In this document: positions 18,970 to 27,409 of the stretch, piece after piece | Layout of the letters: every line of letters starts with the position of its first letter | Position numbering within the stretch: the first letter of the stretch is position 1 | Assembly (NCBI RefSeq): GCF_030268065.1 | Contig: NZ_BSDD01000003.1 | Span: forward strand, 124,001-188,000 | DNA: 64,000 nt | Reading direction: 5' to 3' | DNA from: Geothrix rubra | Lineage (GTDB): Bacteria; Acidobacteriota; Holophagae; Holophagales; Holophagaceae | Program-made: the position numbers and the translations under genes | Notes under the pieces: model-generated | Seen by the model: only the letters and a program-made list of their open reading frames with translations | Database searches by the model: none | What the model was told of the DNA's origin: nothing

Positions 18970-20916
18970 CTAGCCGATCCCGCAGCCCTGGAGCAGGCCC
19001 ACCAGGGAGCCCCACACCATCTGGGACCAGTAGTGGAAGCCCCGGCGGCTGGGATTCTGCGTGTAGCTGGCGTGCAGCCGGTCCTTCAGCATGGGGTAGT
19101 TGCCGTCGGGATCGAGCACCGCCGCGGCCACCGGCGACTCGAAGGAATAGGTCACCCAGCGATCCTGGCCGTCCCAGATGATCCGGTGTTCCTCCCGGTT
19201 CTCCAGCCGCACCCAGAGCGTGATGGGCACCTTGATGCCGCCCCGCCGCTCCAGGGTGATGGAACCCACCCGGCCCGGCGCGGCGGACTGGGGCGGGGCG
19301 AACACCGGCTTGTCGCCCGTGAGCAGCCACCCGCCCTCCTGGACGTCCCGGCCCTTCACGGAGCGGATGGCGTAGTCCAGCACCTCGGTCCCTTCCACGA
19401 AGTCGCGCCAGAAGGCCGACAGGTCGCGGCCGGAGACCCGTTCCGCGATCCGCCTGAAGTCCTGGCGGGTGGGGTGCTTGAAGGCCATCTCCTGGGTGTA
19501 GGCCCGCATCACCTCCTCCATCACCGGCCGTCCCAGCATGGCCTCCAGCTGGTCCAGCACCAGGGTCGGCTTGGCGTAGGCCGTGACGTAGTAGCCCTGC
19601 TCACCCAGCGTCCGGAACCCGAACCGCGTGAGGGGATCCTCCGAGGGCAGCCGCCAGTACCCGGCCCACTCGAGGAAGTCCGTCCCCACCTGGAAGCGGC
19701 GTCCCCCCAGCAGGGCGTGGTAGGTGCGCTCGAGCGCCTTGTGGGTGAACCAGCTGGTGAAGCCCTCGTCCAGCCAGGGTTCCTCGAACTCGTTGCTGGC
19801 GAGCATCCCGTAGAAGAACTGGTGGCCGAACTCGTGGACGGACACCAGCTCGGGCACCACCCGCAGGTGGAAGGGATCGAAGGGCGTCGAGCCCGCGGTG
19901 ATGAGCGTGGGGTATTCCATGCCATCCGCTCCCGAGGCCGCCTTCGGCGTGTCGATCACCGTCAGGGTCGGGTACGGGTATTTGAAGAACCACTCGTCGC
20001 TCCAGCGGAGGGCGTTCTCCACCGCCCGCCGCTGCCGCTGGAAGTTCGCCAGGTCGCGTCCGCTGCGGTAGTAGAAGATCTGGACGCCCCGGTACTCGAA
20101 CCGCTCCGGCATGCGCCAGTTGGCATCCGGACGGACCGCCCAGGCGAAGTCGTGGACGTCCTCCGCGTGCAGGCGCCAGATGACGTTCAAGGGGCGCTTG
20201 GGATCCTTCTCCACCTCGGTGACGAAGTTCGTCTGCGTGCCCGTGTGGGCCAGGCCCAGGGCGTTCGGCAGCGAAAGCGCCACATCGTAGACGCCGAAAT
20301 CGGAGAAGAACTCCGTATTGGCGTGGTAGGCGTGGCAGTTCCAGCGGTCGCCCTGGTACACGCCCACCTTGGGATACCACTGGCCCGACATGAGGAAGTC
20401 GCCTCCCCAGCCGCTGCGGGCGTAGACCCGCGGGTACCGGTTCTCCCAGGCGATGTCCACCCGGATGGTCTCGCCCGGCGCCACCGCGCGCGGGAGCTTC
20501 AGCCAGTAGACTGTCTCGTCCTCGCCGAAATGCCCCTGCAGGACCTGGCCCTCCATGCGCACCGACAGGAGGCGGCAGTAGCCCCAGGCGGAGGGATCCG
20601 CGGGATTGGCGATCCAGTCGCTGCGGAGGTGTCCCCCGCTCTCCTTCATGAAGAGGCTCTCCGGCCCCTTGAAGGCGTTGAGATAGAGATGCAGCGGCAT
20701 CTCGCGGACCGGCGCGGTGCCGGCGTTCCGCCAACTCAGGGTCTCCTGGCCCTCCAGCGTCTTGTGCTCGAAATCCAGCGTGGCCTCGATGCGGTAGTTT
20801 GCGATGCGCGGCGAGCGCGGCTTGTCGAACCACTTCTCCGGCGTCCACGTCCGCCCCTGCGCCCCCAGCGCGGCACAGGCGAGCAGGAGCACGGCAGAGA
20901 GGATGCGACGGCCCAT
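18970..20916 (-). CDS. Secreted M1-family metallopeptidase
   Basis: A 648-aa protein with a signal peptide (MGRRILSAVLLLACAALGAQG). The gluzincin zinc site is HEFGH at 361-365 with the third ligand Glu384 in 'WLDEGFTSWF'. The exopeptidase motif is a variant, 'GMEYP' at 332-336 instead of GAMEN. An N-terminal beta-saddle domain (about 35-250) carries 'YRIEATLDFEHKTLEGQETLSW', as in ERAP-like bacterial M1 members. It probably digests peptides in the periplasm or outside the cell. ATG 20916 is preceded by GGAG; the GTG two codons earlier is less likely. Confidence 0.92.
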   Translation of the reverse strand: MGRRILSAVLLLACAALGAQGRTWTPEKWFDKPRSPRIANYRIEATLDFEHKTLEGQETLSWRNAGTAPVREMPLHLYLNAFKGPESLFMKESGGHLRSDWIANPADPSAWGYCRLLSVRMEGQVLQGHFGEDETVYWLKLPRAVAPGETIRVDIAWENRYPRVYARSGWGGDFLMSGQWYPKVGVYQGDRWNCHAYHANTEFFSDFGVYDVALSLPNALGLAHTGTQTNFVTEVEKDPKRPLNVIWRLHAEDVHDFAWAVRPDANWRMPERFEYRGVQIFYYRSGRDLANFQRQRRAVENALRWSDEWFFKYPYPTLTVIDTPKAASGADGMEYPTLITAGSTPFDPFHLRVVPELVSVHEFGHQFFYGMLASNEFEEPWLDEGFTSWFTHKALERTYHALLGGRRFQVGTDFLEWAGYWRLPSEDPLTRFGFRTLGEQGYYVTAYAKPTLVLDQLEAMLGRPVMEEVMRAYTQEMAFKHPTRQDFRRIAERVSGRDLSAFWRDFVEGTEVLDYAIRSVKGRDVQEGGWLLTGDKPVFAPPQSAAPGRVGSITLERRGGIKVPITLWVRLENREEHRIIWDGQDRWVTYSFESPVAAAVLDPDGNYPMLKDRLHASYTQNPSRRGFHYWSQMVWGSLVGLLQGCGIG

Positions 20917-20955
20917 GGACACTCCAGGAAGTGCCTCGAAGCTTAACGCAGTCCC

Positions 20956-20983
20956 TTGCCCTCCCGCCCACCCGTGCTAGACT
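20956..20983 (+). promoter_or_regulatory. Promoter of the tRNA-fMet gene
   Basis: TTGCCC (20956-20961), a 16-bp spacer and TAGACT (20978-20983) fit a housekeeping promoter. The expected start falls about 4 nt before the first tRNA base. Confidence 0.6.
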
Positions 20984-20993
20984 GTCCCTTCGG

Positions 20994-21070
<77 letters not shown>

Positions 21071-21075
21071 AATCG

Positions 21076-21104
21076 AAAAGGCGACTGTAAGTCGCCTTTT
21101 TTGT
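21076..21104 (+). terminator. Intrinsic terminator of tRNA-fMet
   Basis: Stem AAGGCGAC (21078-21085), loop TGTAA, stem GTCGCCTT (21091-21098) running into a T-rich tail (TTTTTTG). It is a clear rho-independent terminator. Confidence 0.9.
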
Positions 21105-21666
21105 TTACTTGGAAGAAGTCGCCAGCCCGTAGGGCGAAACGGGTCCAAGCAGGATTTGAACGGGAGCCATTCCGGGTTATTTCAGCCCCTGATAGGCCTC
21201 CTGACCTCCTGCATCCGCGGCATTCTGCGCGGGATTTGGGCGAGAAATAGGCGCGAAGACCCAGCCCAGTTAAGCATCCGAGAATCCTGGCCCCGATCGA
21301 TCTTTGCGGTGGGGAGAGGGTTCGTCCCGGAGTTGAAGCTCCTCCGTGTCCTAATCCTGGGCTGATGCTGAGGTCGTCCTGGAGGCCCCGGATCCTCCCA
21401 GATGGATCCGGTCCCGAAAGGGTGGCGTGTGGTGGGGTCTGTCGGAAACCCCACAATGCGCTCCGGCCAAGGACCGTGCTACGGCAGACAGATTTTCACC
21501 GTGTCACACACGCCGAACCCACACTAGCTCAAGCCCCGAGCTTTCGTACTGGTTTTCCTGGCGGGTGGCCTACCCACGCAAATGCCAGGCTAGGAACTGG
21601 CCCTTTGGCAGGTTCTCGCCCTGGGCCGAGGCCCCGGCAGATTGATCAAAAAAAATAATTCAATCG
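21105..21666. other. Non-coding, lower-GC flank between tRNA-fMet and the ECF42 cassette
   Basis: About 560 bp with no supportable gene. Open frames here have no family features and no ribosome binding sites. It contains an inverted 13-nt copy of the tRNA T arm (21149-21161), an A-rich stretch just before the cassette promoter (21648-21658), and base composition visibly less GC-rich than the neighbouring genes. It looks like decayed DNA from insertion or rearrangement beside the tRNA, but no integrase or transposase fragment was recognised. Confidence 0.5.
21149..21161 (-). repeat. Inverted partial copy of the tRNA-fMet T arm
   Basis: GCAGGATTTGAAC is the exact reverse complement of GTTCAAATCCTGC at 21047-21059 within the tRNA. 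It lies about 90 bp downstream in opposite orientation. It may be a trace of tRNA-targeted insertion or recombination, or chance. Confidence 0.4.
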
Positions 21667-21693
21667 TGTCGATTCCCCCACGCCTCGTTCGAC
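21667..21693 (+). promoter_or_regulatory. Candidate ECF42-type promoter of the DGPF cassette
   Basis: TGTCGA (21667-21672), a 17-bp spacer and CGAC (21690-21693) match the -35 TGTCGA and -10 CGA(T/C) signature that I recall for ECF42 sigma factors. The ECF42-type sigma gene is the sixth gene downstream, so the cassette is probably autoregulated. Transcription would begin near 21700, leaving a leader of about 60 nt before TTG 21762. Confidence 0.6.
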
Positions 21694-21761
21694 GCATGAG
21701 TAGAGCCGTGGCGTGGCCTTCCGAACTGGACCTCCGCCCCACGGCCCCTCGGAGGAATCCC

Positions 21762-22337
21762 TTGAGAAAGCTCAAGATCATCGAACACACCTCGCTCGAT
21801 GGCGTGATCCAGCATGGCCAGGACGGCGATTTCCCCTACGGCGACTGGACCGTGCCTTACCGCACCCCGGCGGGCCGGGAGGCCATCATCGCCGCCCACG
21901 GCGGCAGCTTCGACCTGCTGCTCGGACGCCGCACCTACGATATGTGGTCGGATTTCTGGCCCAAGGCGCCGAGCAGTCCCCTGGCGGACGGCCTTAATGC
22001 GGCCACCAAATACGTCGCCACCCACCGCCCGGAAGGCCTTGAATGGGGCCCTTATGTGGGCTTTGGGCCGGACCTCATCGAGGGCGTTCGCCGCATCAAG
22101 TCGCAGGAGGGCCCGGACCTCATCCTCTCGGGCAGTTCCACGCTGACCTCGCCCCTGCTCGAACACGGGCTTGCGGACGAAATCCTGCTCGTCGTCTACC
22201 CGGTCTTACTGGGCAGGGGGAAGCGCTTCTTTGCGGAGGGTACCCCGGCACACACCTTCGAGCTGGTCCGCACGGAGTCCATGTCTTCCGGCGTCATCCT
22301 CAGCACCTACAAAGCCGCCGGACCTTTGAACCCCTGA
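21762..22337 (+). CDS. Dihydrofolate reductase-family (RibD C-terminal-like) protein
   Basis: A 191-aa protein of the DHFR/RibD-C superfamily, with the usual beginning 'RKLKIIEHTSLDGVIQ', then 'LLLGRRTYDMWSDFWP', 'LILSGSSTLTSPLLEHGLADE' and 'VYPVLLGRGKRFF'. These proteins bind NADPH and the physiological substrate is usually unknown; it is not FolA. TTG 21762 is chosen because GGAGG lies 6-7 bases upstream, the family N terminus begins there, and the candidate promoter lies between it and the earlier in-frame codon at 21642. It is the first gene of the ECF42 cassette. Confidence 0.9.
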   Translation: MRKLKIIEHTSLDGVIQHGQDGDFPYGDWTVPYRTPAGREAIIAAHGGSFDLLLGRRTYDMWSDFWPKAPSSPLADGLNAATKYVATHRPEGLEWGPYVGFGPDLIEGVRRIKSQEGPDLILSGSSTLTSPLLEHGLADEILLVVYPVLLGRGKRFFAEGTPAHTFELVRTESMSSGVILSTYKAAGPLNP

Positions 22338-22365
22338 GCCCGCGCCATCCATCCAAGGAGACCCT

Positions 22366-22776
22366 ATGCAACCCACCGTTCCTCCCACATCCGCCAAGCT
22401 GCTCTGGACCGGCCGCATCCTCAGCGCCCTGCCGATCCTGTTCCTCCTTTTCGATGGCGCCGTCAAGGTCATGCAGTTGCCCTTCGTCCTCGAAGGCACT
22501 GCCAAGGTCGGATACCCCCTTGGCACCGTGGTTTCCCTGGGTGTCACCCTGCTCGCGTGCACAGTCCTCTACGCGATTCCGCGCACCACGGTGCTCGGCG
22601 CCATCCTGCTCACGGGCTACCTCGGCGGTGCCGTCGCTACGCACGTCCGCATCGGCGACCCGATGTTCTCCCACGCTCTGTTCCCCACCTATTTCGGGAC
22701 CCTGATCTGGGGCGGCCTCTTCCTCCGAGAACCGCGCCTAAGGGCCCTCCTCCCCTTCGTCAAATCCATCCACTGA
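22366..22776 (+). CDS. DoxX-like membrane protein
   Basis: A 136-aa protein with four hydrophobic segments (about 15-33, 50-70, 75-93 and 107-123) and the DoxX-like pattern 'LWTGRILSALPILFLLFDGAVKV' and 'LLTGYLGGAVATHVRIGDPMF'. DoxX-like proteins lie in the inner membrane; roles linked to oxidative stress or respiration are proposed for relatives. It has an AAGGAG ribosome binding site. It belongs to the ECF42 cassette, where DoxX-like genes are common neighbours. Confidence 0.9.
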   Translation: MQPTVPPTSAKLLWTGRILSALPILFLLFDGAVKVMQLPFVLEGTAKVGYPLGTVVSLGVTLLACTVLYAIPRTTVLGAILLTGYLGGAVATHVRIGDPMFSHALFPTYFGTLIWGGLFLREPRLRALLPFVKSIH

Positions 22777-22795
22777 CCCTCCAGGAGACATTGCC

Positions 22796-23221
22796 ATGCG
22801 CGTCATCGTTCTGATCAAGGCCACCCGGGACACGGAAGCCGGCGTGCTCCCCGACGAAAAACTACTGACCGCCATGGGGCAGTACAACGAAACCCTCGTG
22901 GAGGCCGGCGTGATGCTCGCCGGCGAGGGGCTGCATCCCAGCTCGAAGGGCGTCCGCGTTCATTTCGCAGGATCCAGCCGTCGCGTCATCGACGGCCCCT
23001 TCGCCGAGACGAAGGAACTCATCGCCGGTTTCTGGATCTGGCAGGTGCGGTCCATGGAGGAGGCCATCGAATGGATCAAGCGCTGCCCCAATCCTACGGG
23101 GGATGAATCCGAGATCGAGATCCGGCCTGTCTTCGAGGCCGAGGATTTAGGCGCCGAATTCACGCCTGAGCTGCGGAAGCAGGAAGAACGCCTTCGCGCT
23201 CAGATCGCCCAGAAGGCCTAG
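22796..23221 (+). CDS. YCII-related (DGPF) protein, long form
   Basis: A 141-aa protein of the YCII/DGPF family, a small dimeric ferredoxin-like fold. The signature 'VIDGPFAETKELIAGFW' is at about 64-80, followed by 'SMEEAIEWIKRCPNP' and 'EIEIRPVFEAED'. The biochemical role is unknown. DGPF genes typically sit with ECF42 sigma factors and are their main proposed targets. The spacing to the DoxX-like gene is 19 bp with AGGAG before the ATG. Confidence 0.92.
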   Translation: MRVIVLIKATRDTEAGVLPDEKLLTAMGQYNETLVEAGVMLAGEGLHPSSKGVRVHFAGSSRRVIDGPFAETKELIAGFWIWQVRSMEEAIEWIKRCPNPTGDESEIEIRPVFEAEDLGAEFTPELRKQEERLRAQIAQKA

Positions 23222-23253
23222 GTACTTCCACCCACCACACCGAAAGGAATCCC

Positions 23254-23727
23254 ATGCAGACCCTCGGCACCTGCCTCTGGTTCGACGACCAGGCCGAAGC
23301 GGCGGCGGCCTTCTATATATCCGTCTTCAAGAACGCCAGGATCCTCGGCACCACCCGCTATCCGGAGGGCTCGCCCCGGCCTTCGGGCACGGTCATGACC
23401 GTCCAGTTCGAACTGGACGGCCATACCTTCACGGCCCTCAACGGCGGACCTCAGTACCCTTTCACGCCGGCCATCTCCTTCATGGTGAACTGCGACACCC
23501 AGGCTGACATCGACCGTCTATGGGAGGAGCTTGGCGCCGGTGGAACCGAGGTGGCCTGCGGATGGATGACAGACAAGTTCGGCGTGTCCTGGCAGATCCT
23601 TCCCACCTCCCTGTTGAAGATGATGCATGATCCGGATTTGGCCGCCTCGCAACGCGCCTTCAGCGCCATGCTTCAGATGAAGAAACTCGACATCGCCCGC
23701 CTGGAACAAGCCTTTCGAGGCGCCTGA
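23254..23727 (+). CDS. VOC-superfamily protein, PhnB/3-demethylubiquinone methyltransferase-like
   Basis: A 157-aa protein with the PhnB-type VOC fold: 'TCLWFDDQAEAAAAFYISVFKNARI' at the start, 'TVQFELDGHTFTALNGG' and 'GWMTDKFGVSWQILP' near the C terminus. Despite the common label, these proteins are probably not ubiquinone methyltransferases; they are small glyoxalase-fold proteins of unknown substrate. It is the fourth gene of the cassette, with AAAGGA before the ATG. Confidence 0.9.
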   Translation: MQTLGTCLWFDDQAEAAAAFYISVFKNARILGTTRYPEGSPRPSGTVMTVQFELDGHTFTALNGGPQYPFTPAISFMVNCDTQADIDRLWEELGAGGTEVACGWMTDKFGVSWQILPTSLLKMMHDPDLAASQRAFSAMLQMKKLDIARLEQAFRGA

Positions 23728-23784
23728 CTCCCCTTCGACGAAACCACCCATCGGCTTGAAGTCCGCCACCCTGGAGATACCTCG

Positions 23785-24204
23785 ATGCCCAAAATGATTT
23801 TCGTGAACCTGCCCGTCGCCAATCTCAAGAAGTCGATGGCGTTCTACGCCTCCCTGGGTTTCACCAACAACCCCATGTTCACGGACGATACCGCGGCCTG
23901 CATGGTATGGAGCGAGACCATCAATGTGATGCTCCTGACCCATGCCAAGTGGCGCACGTTCACGACACGCGCCATTCCTCCGGCGACCTCCAGCGAGGTG
24001 ATGCTCGCCATCTCCTGCGAGAACCGGGCAGCGGTGGATGCGATGAACACCGCGGCGGCCGCCCATGGCGGGGTGGCCGACATCAACCCCATCCAGGACC
24101 TTGGTTTCATGTACAACCGCAACCTGGCCGATCCCGACGGCCACGTCTGGGAGGCGATGTGGATGGATCCGTCGGCCATTCCCTCGGGTCCCCAGCCAGA
24201 TTGA
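23785..24204 (+). CDS. VOC-superfamily glyoxalase-like protein
   Basis: A 139-aa protein: 'IFVNLPVANLKKSMAFYASLGF' at the N terminus and 'DLGFMYNRNLADPDGHVWEAMWMDP' at the C terminus, the typical start and end of VOC (glyoxalase/bleomycin-resistance fold) proteins. The ending 'DPDGHVWE' keeps the Glu that is a metal ligand in the fold. The substrate is unknown. GGAG precedes the ATG. It is not similar in detail to the preceding PhnB-type protein, so the two are not a recent duplication. Confidence 0.9.
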   Translation: MPKMIFVNLPVANLKKSMAFYASLGFTNNPMFTDDTAACMVWSETINVMLLTHAKWRTFTTRAIPPATSSEVMLAISCENRAAVDAMNTAAAAHGGVADINPIQDLGFMYNRNLADPDGHVWEAMWMDPSAIPSGPQPD

Positions 24205-24264
24205 AGCGGGGCGCATGCCAGCCGGAAGGTTGCGACTGATCGGTGAAGCTGGTCTGATTTCTAT

Positions 24265-25542
24265 GTGACGACATCCGACACCCACCGGGCCGACACCCAC
24301 CGCGCCATCGACGCTGTCTGGCGAATGGAGTCGGCTCGGCTCATCGCGGGTCTCACTCGGCTTGTGCGGGATGTCGGCCTCGCCGAGGAGCTCGCCCAGG
24401 ACGCCCTTGTGGCCGCCCTTGAGCAGTGGCCCGATGCCGGTGTTCCCGACAATCCAGGCGCCTGGTTGATGACCGCGGCCAAGCGCCGCGCCATCGACCG
24501 CCTGCGCCGCCTCAAGCAAATGGAACGCAAGCACGAGGAACTGGGCCGGGAGATGGAGGCCCTGCAGGAGGCCATGGTGGACTTCGAGGCAGGGCTCGAC
24601 GATCCCATCGGCGACGACCTGTTGCGGCTCATCTTCATCTCCTGCCACCCCCTGCTCTCCCCCGAGGCCCGCGCCGCGCTCACGCTGCGGCTGTTAGGAG
24701 GCCTGACAACCGGGGAGATCGCGCGGGCCTTTCTCTGCCCCGAGCCCACCATCGCCCAGCGCATTGTGCGGGCCAAGCGCACCCTGGCCGAGGCGCGGGT
24801 GCCCTTCGAAGTGCCGCGCGGTGCCGAGCTGTCCACGCGGCTCGCCTCGGTGCTGGAGGTGATCTACCTCATCTTCAACGAGGGGTACTCGGCCACTGCC
24901 GGAGAGGATCTGATCCGGCCTGCCCTGTGCGAGGAGGCCCTGCGCCTGGGCCGCATCCTCGCCGAGCTCGCCCCCCGGGAAGCCGAAATCCACGGCCTCG
25001 TGGCACTCATGGAAATTCAGGCCTCCCGCCTTCCCGCACGGGTGGGCCCGACCGGCGATCCGATCCTGCTGCCCGACCAGAACCGAGGGAAGTGGGACCA
25101 GCTCCTCATTCGCCGGGGCCTCGCGGCCCTTGACCGGGCGGAGCAGCTGGGCGGGACGCCCGGACCCTACGTGCTGCAGGCAGCCATCGCCAGTTGCCAC
25201 GCACGTGCCCGCAGGGCCGAGGACACAGACTGGGAGCGCATCGCGTCCCTTTACGGTGAACTCACCCGCATCAACCCCTCCCCCGTGATCGAACTCAACC
25301 GCGCTGTGGCCCTCGGCATGGCCTTCGGACCCGCCGTGGGCCTCAAGGCCGTGGAGGCGCTGGCCGCCGAGCCTGCGCTCAGGGGCTACCACCTGCTGCC
25401 GAGTGTGCGCGGCGACTTGCTCGCCAAGCTCGGCCGCGCGGAAGAAGCCAAAGCGGCCTTCGAGAAGGCCGCCTCGCTCACCCGCAACACCCGAGAGCGC
25501 GACTTCCTGCTCAAGCGCGCCGCCACCTGCTGCAGCATCTGA
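24265..25542 (+). CDS. ECF42-group RNA polymerase sigma factor with C-terminal extension
   Basis: A 425-aa sigma-70-family protein. Region 2 (about 15-90) includes 'LAEELAQDALVAALEQWPD' and 'NPGAWLMTAAKRRAIDRLRR'. Region 4 (about 120-180) includes 'TTGEIARAFLCPEPTIAQRI'. The extension of about 240 residues begins 'LEVIYLIFNEGYSA' and 'LIRPALCEEALRLGRIL' and ends in TPR-like helices. This size and extension, with YCII/DGPF, VOC and DoxX-like neighbours, define ECF42. The extension is thought to replace a separate anti-sigma factor, and none is encoded here. The start is GTG 24265, without a strong ribosome binding site. It likely drives the promoter at 21667. Confidence 0.93.
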   Translation: MTTSDTHRADTHRAIDAVWRMESARLIAGLTRLVRDVGLAEELAQDALVAALEQWPDAGVPDNPGAWLMTAAKRRAIDRLRRLKQMERKHEELGREMEALQEAMVDFEAGLDDPIGDDLLRLIFISCHPLLSPEARAALTLRLLGGLTTGEIARAFLCPEPTIAQRIVRAKRTLAEARVPFEVPRGAELSTRLASVLEVIYLIFNEGYSATAGEDLIRPALCEEALRLGRILAELAPREAEIHGLVALMEIQASRLPARVGPTGDPILLPDQNRGKWDQLLIRRGLAALDRAEQLGGTPGPYVLQAAIASCHARARRAEDTDWERIASLYGELTRINPSPVIELNRAVALGMAFGPAVGLKAVEALAAEPALRGYHLLPSVRGDLLAKLGRAEEAKAAFEKAASLTRNTRERDFLLKRAATCCSI

Positions 25543-25585
25543 TCCCGCAGCCCGGACCTCAGAACCACCCCACCAGGAGAGCCCG

Positions 25586-25945
25586 ATGCCTTACATGCTG
25601 TTGATCTTGGAACCCCGCGGGCAACGAGCGGAGCGCGGCGAAGAGGCCGGGCGCGCCGTCTACGAGCGGATGTTGCGCTTCGCGGAGGATCTCCAGGTGC
25701 GGGGCCTGCTCAAGCTCACCAGCTCGCTCCGCTCGGATCGCGAAGGCGTCCGCGTGCAGGTGCGGGACGGCAAGACCGCGCTGATCGACGGCCCCTTCGC
25801 AGAATCCAAGGAGATGGTCGGCGGCTTCTTCTACCTCACCTGCTCCACGCGGGATGAAGCCGTCGCCATCGCCCGGGCCTGCCCCGCCGCCGAATGGGCC
25901 ACCGTCGAGGTACGCGAGACCGGCCCCTGCTACGAGGGGACCTGA
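25586..25945 (+). CDS. YCII-related (DGPF) protein, short form
   Basis: A 119-aa YCII/DGPF protein beginning 'MPYMLLILEP', with the signature 'LIDGPFAESKEMVGGFFYL' at about 68-86 and 'ARACPAAEWATVEVRE' near the end. It is the last gene of the ECF42 cassette, 43 bp after the sigma gene, with AGGAG before the ATG. A hairpin terminator lies about 360 bp further on. Its function is unknown. Confidence 0.92.
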   Translation: MPYMLLILEPRGQRAERGEEAGRAVYERMLRFAEDLQVRGLLKLTSSLRSDREGVRVQVRDGKTALIDGPFAESKEMVGGFFYLTCSTRDEAVAIARACPAAEWATVEVRETGPCYEGT

Positions 25946-26305
25946 GGGCTGCATCCCTCGGACATTCGCCGTTGGCCGGTCAGGCACGTGGCGTCTGGAC
26001 CACAAATTGGGAATCGACGGAGGCCTCCATGCCGATGCTGTTCCCCATGAGCCCAGGTATGAACTGGGTACTGAAGAAAGGGGTTCAATTCATTCCCTGT
26101 TCCTCCGTCAGAGATTCCCTGTTCGACTCCAAGGGAATTCCAGCTCGAATCAAGCCCAGAAGCCCGTCTTGATTGGAGAATTGCCCCCTACCCTGGCCCG
26201 AATGAGGGCTGAATTGGGCCAATTCCCTGTTGTTTCCCTGTACCAGGGAAAACGCTCACGCTCCCAGCAGTTTGGAGGATTGGCCACACTACCAATCGAA
26301 AGCAA
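25946..26305. other. Non-coding, lower-GC region after the ECF42 cassette
   Basis: No gene can be supported here. The region is clearly less GC-rich than the genes around it and contains several copies of TTCCCTGT. It separates the cassette from a strong hairpin at 26306. It may be the decayed right boundary of an inserted segment whose left boundary is the tRNA flank. Confidence 0.45.
26093..26241. repeat. Cluster of four TTCCCTGT octamers
   Basis: Exact TTCCCTGT copies lie at 26093-26100, 26115-26122, 26223-26230 and 26234-26241. The spacings of 22 and 11 bp within the two pairs suggest helical phasing or decayed tandem units. The intervening bases are not conserved. Confidence 0.45.
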
Positions 26306-26347
26306 CAGAAGGCCCGGAAACCGAGGTTTTCCGGGCCTTCTGGTTTT
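26306..26347. terminator. Strong hairpin terminator
   Basis: A perfect 15-bp stem, CAGAAGGCCCGGAAA (26306-26320) with TTTCCGGGCCTTCTG (26328-26342), has a 7-nt loop and is followed by GTTTTG. It probably ends the ECF42 cassette transcript and insulates the lipid operon that follows. Confidence 0.8.
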
Positions 26348-26525
26348 GGGGCCCGGACCGGTTCCAGTGTGACCCGGAGGGGACGCCGAATCGATCTGAC
26401 AGGCCCTGATGGGACGCCCCCTGCGCCAACGGGGGGCCAAGCCTGATTCCCTTCGGCAGGCATTGATCTGGGCAAGCCCTGGCCTCACGACCTTTGAGAA
26501 GGACCTTGGACCCCTAAATCTCCCC

Positions 26526-26553
26526 CATCCAGATTCCCTTCTGCGGCGTTGGG
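26526..26553 (+). promoter_or_regulatory. Promoter element A of the sigma/ChrR lipid regulon
   Basis: CATCCAGATTCC (26526-26537), nine bases, then CGTTGGG (26547-26553). The same bipartite sequence, with identical spacing, occurs at 29948-29975. It lies 19 nt before the desaturase ATG. Taking CATCC as the -35 core and CGTTGG as the -10 gives a 16-bp spacer, normal for ECF promoters. The -35 resembles the TGATCCAGA-like element I recall for RpoE/ChrR systems. Confidence 0.65.
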
Positions 26554-26572
26554 CTACACAGGGGGAGGATCC

Positions 26573-27409
26573 ATGGAGGCCAGGCTGCCGCTCGGGCAAG
26601 ACGGGGACCCTGTCCGGTCCGTGGCGGTGACGCCGGCCTCCCTGGTGTTCCTGGCGATCCATCTGGGCGCCCTCGGGACCCTCCTGGCGACGTTCCAGTC
26701 CCGCCTGGCCTGGATGGCCCTTCTGCTCTACGGGGTCCGGATGTTCGGGGTCACGGCGGGCTACCACCGCTACTTCAGCCACCGGGCCTATCGCCTGGGC
26801 CGGACGGCGCAATGGCTCATGGCCTGCCTGGCCCAGTCCTCGGGCCAGAAGGGGGCGCTGTGGTGGGCGGCCCACCACCGGGACCACCACCGCCATGCGG
26901 ACGGTCCCGGGGATGTCCACAGCCCCGTGCAGGACTCCTTCTGGTGGAGCCATGCGGGGTGGGTGCTGTCCAGCCGTCATGACGGCACGGACCTGGCGAA
27001 GGTGGCCGATCTGGCCCGCTTCCCGGAGCTGCGCTGGCTGAACCGCCACCACTGGGTCCCCGCCCTCGTCACGGCCCTCCTCGCGGCCGCCTGGGCGGGA
27101 TGGCCGGGGCTCGCCTGGTGGTGTCTGTCCACCGTGGCCCTGTACCATGCCACCTTCTGCATCAACAGCCTGGCCCATGTGTGGGGGACCCGCCGCTTCG
27201 CGACCCCCGACCGCAGCCGCAACAACGCGCTGCTGGCGCTGCTCACCCTTGGCGAGGGCTGGCACAACAACCACCACGCCTGCCCCTCGGCCTGCTCGCA
27301 CCGCTGCCGCTGGTGGGAACTCGACCTGACCCAGGCGGGCCTCCAGGCGCTGAGGATCCTCGGCATCGCCCGGAACCTGCGCCCCCGCCCCCTGGAGGCC
27401 CGTCCATGA
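26573..27409 (+). CDS. Membrane acyl-CoA/acyl-lipid desaturase
   Basis: A 278-aa membrane di-iron desaturase of the stearoyl-CoA (delta-9) type. The three His boxes are HRYFSH (about 65-70), HRDHHRHAD (about 101-109) and HNNHH (about 230-234). There are four hydrophobic segments. It introduces a cis double bond in a fatty acyl chain; position and carrier are not readable. ATG 26573 has GGGGGAGGA just upstream. As first gene of the operon it could create the unsaturated acyl substrate that the downstream methyltransferases need. Its stop overlaps the next ATG by 4 bp. Confidence 0.94.
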   Translation: MEARLPLGQDGDPVRSVAVTPASLVFLAIHLGALGTLLATFQSRLAWMALLLYGVRMFGVTAGYHRYFSHRAYRLGRTAQWLMACLAQSSGQKGALWWAAHHRDHHRHADGPGDVHSPVQDSFWWSHAGWVLSSRHDGTDLAKVADLARFPELRWLNRHHWVPALVTALLAAAWAGWPGLAWWCLSTVALYHATFCINSLAHVWGTRRFATPDRSRNNALLALLTLGEGWHNNHHACPSACSHRCRWWELDLTQAGLQALRILGIARNLRPRPLEARP

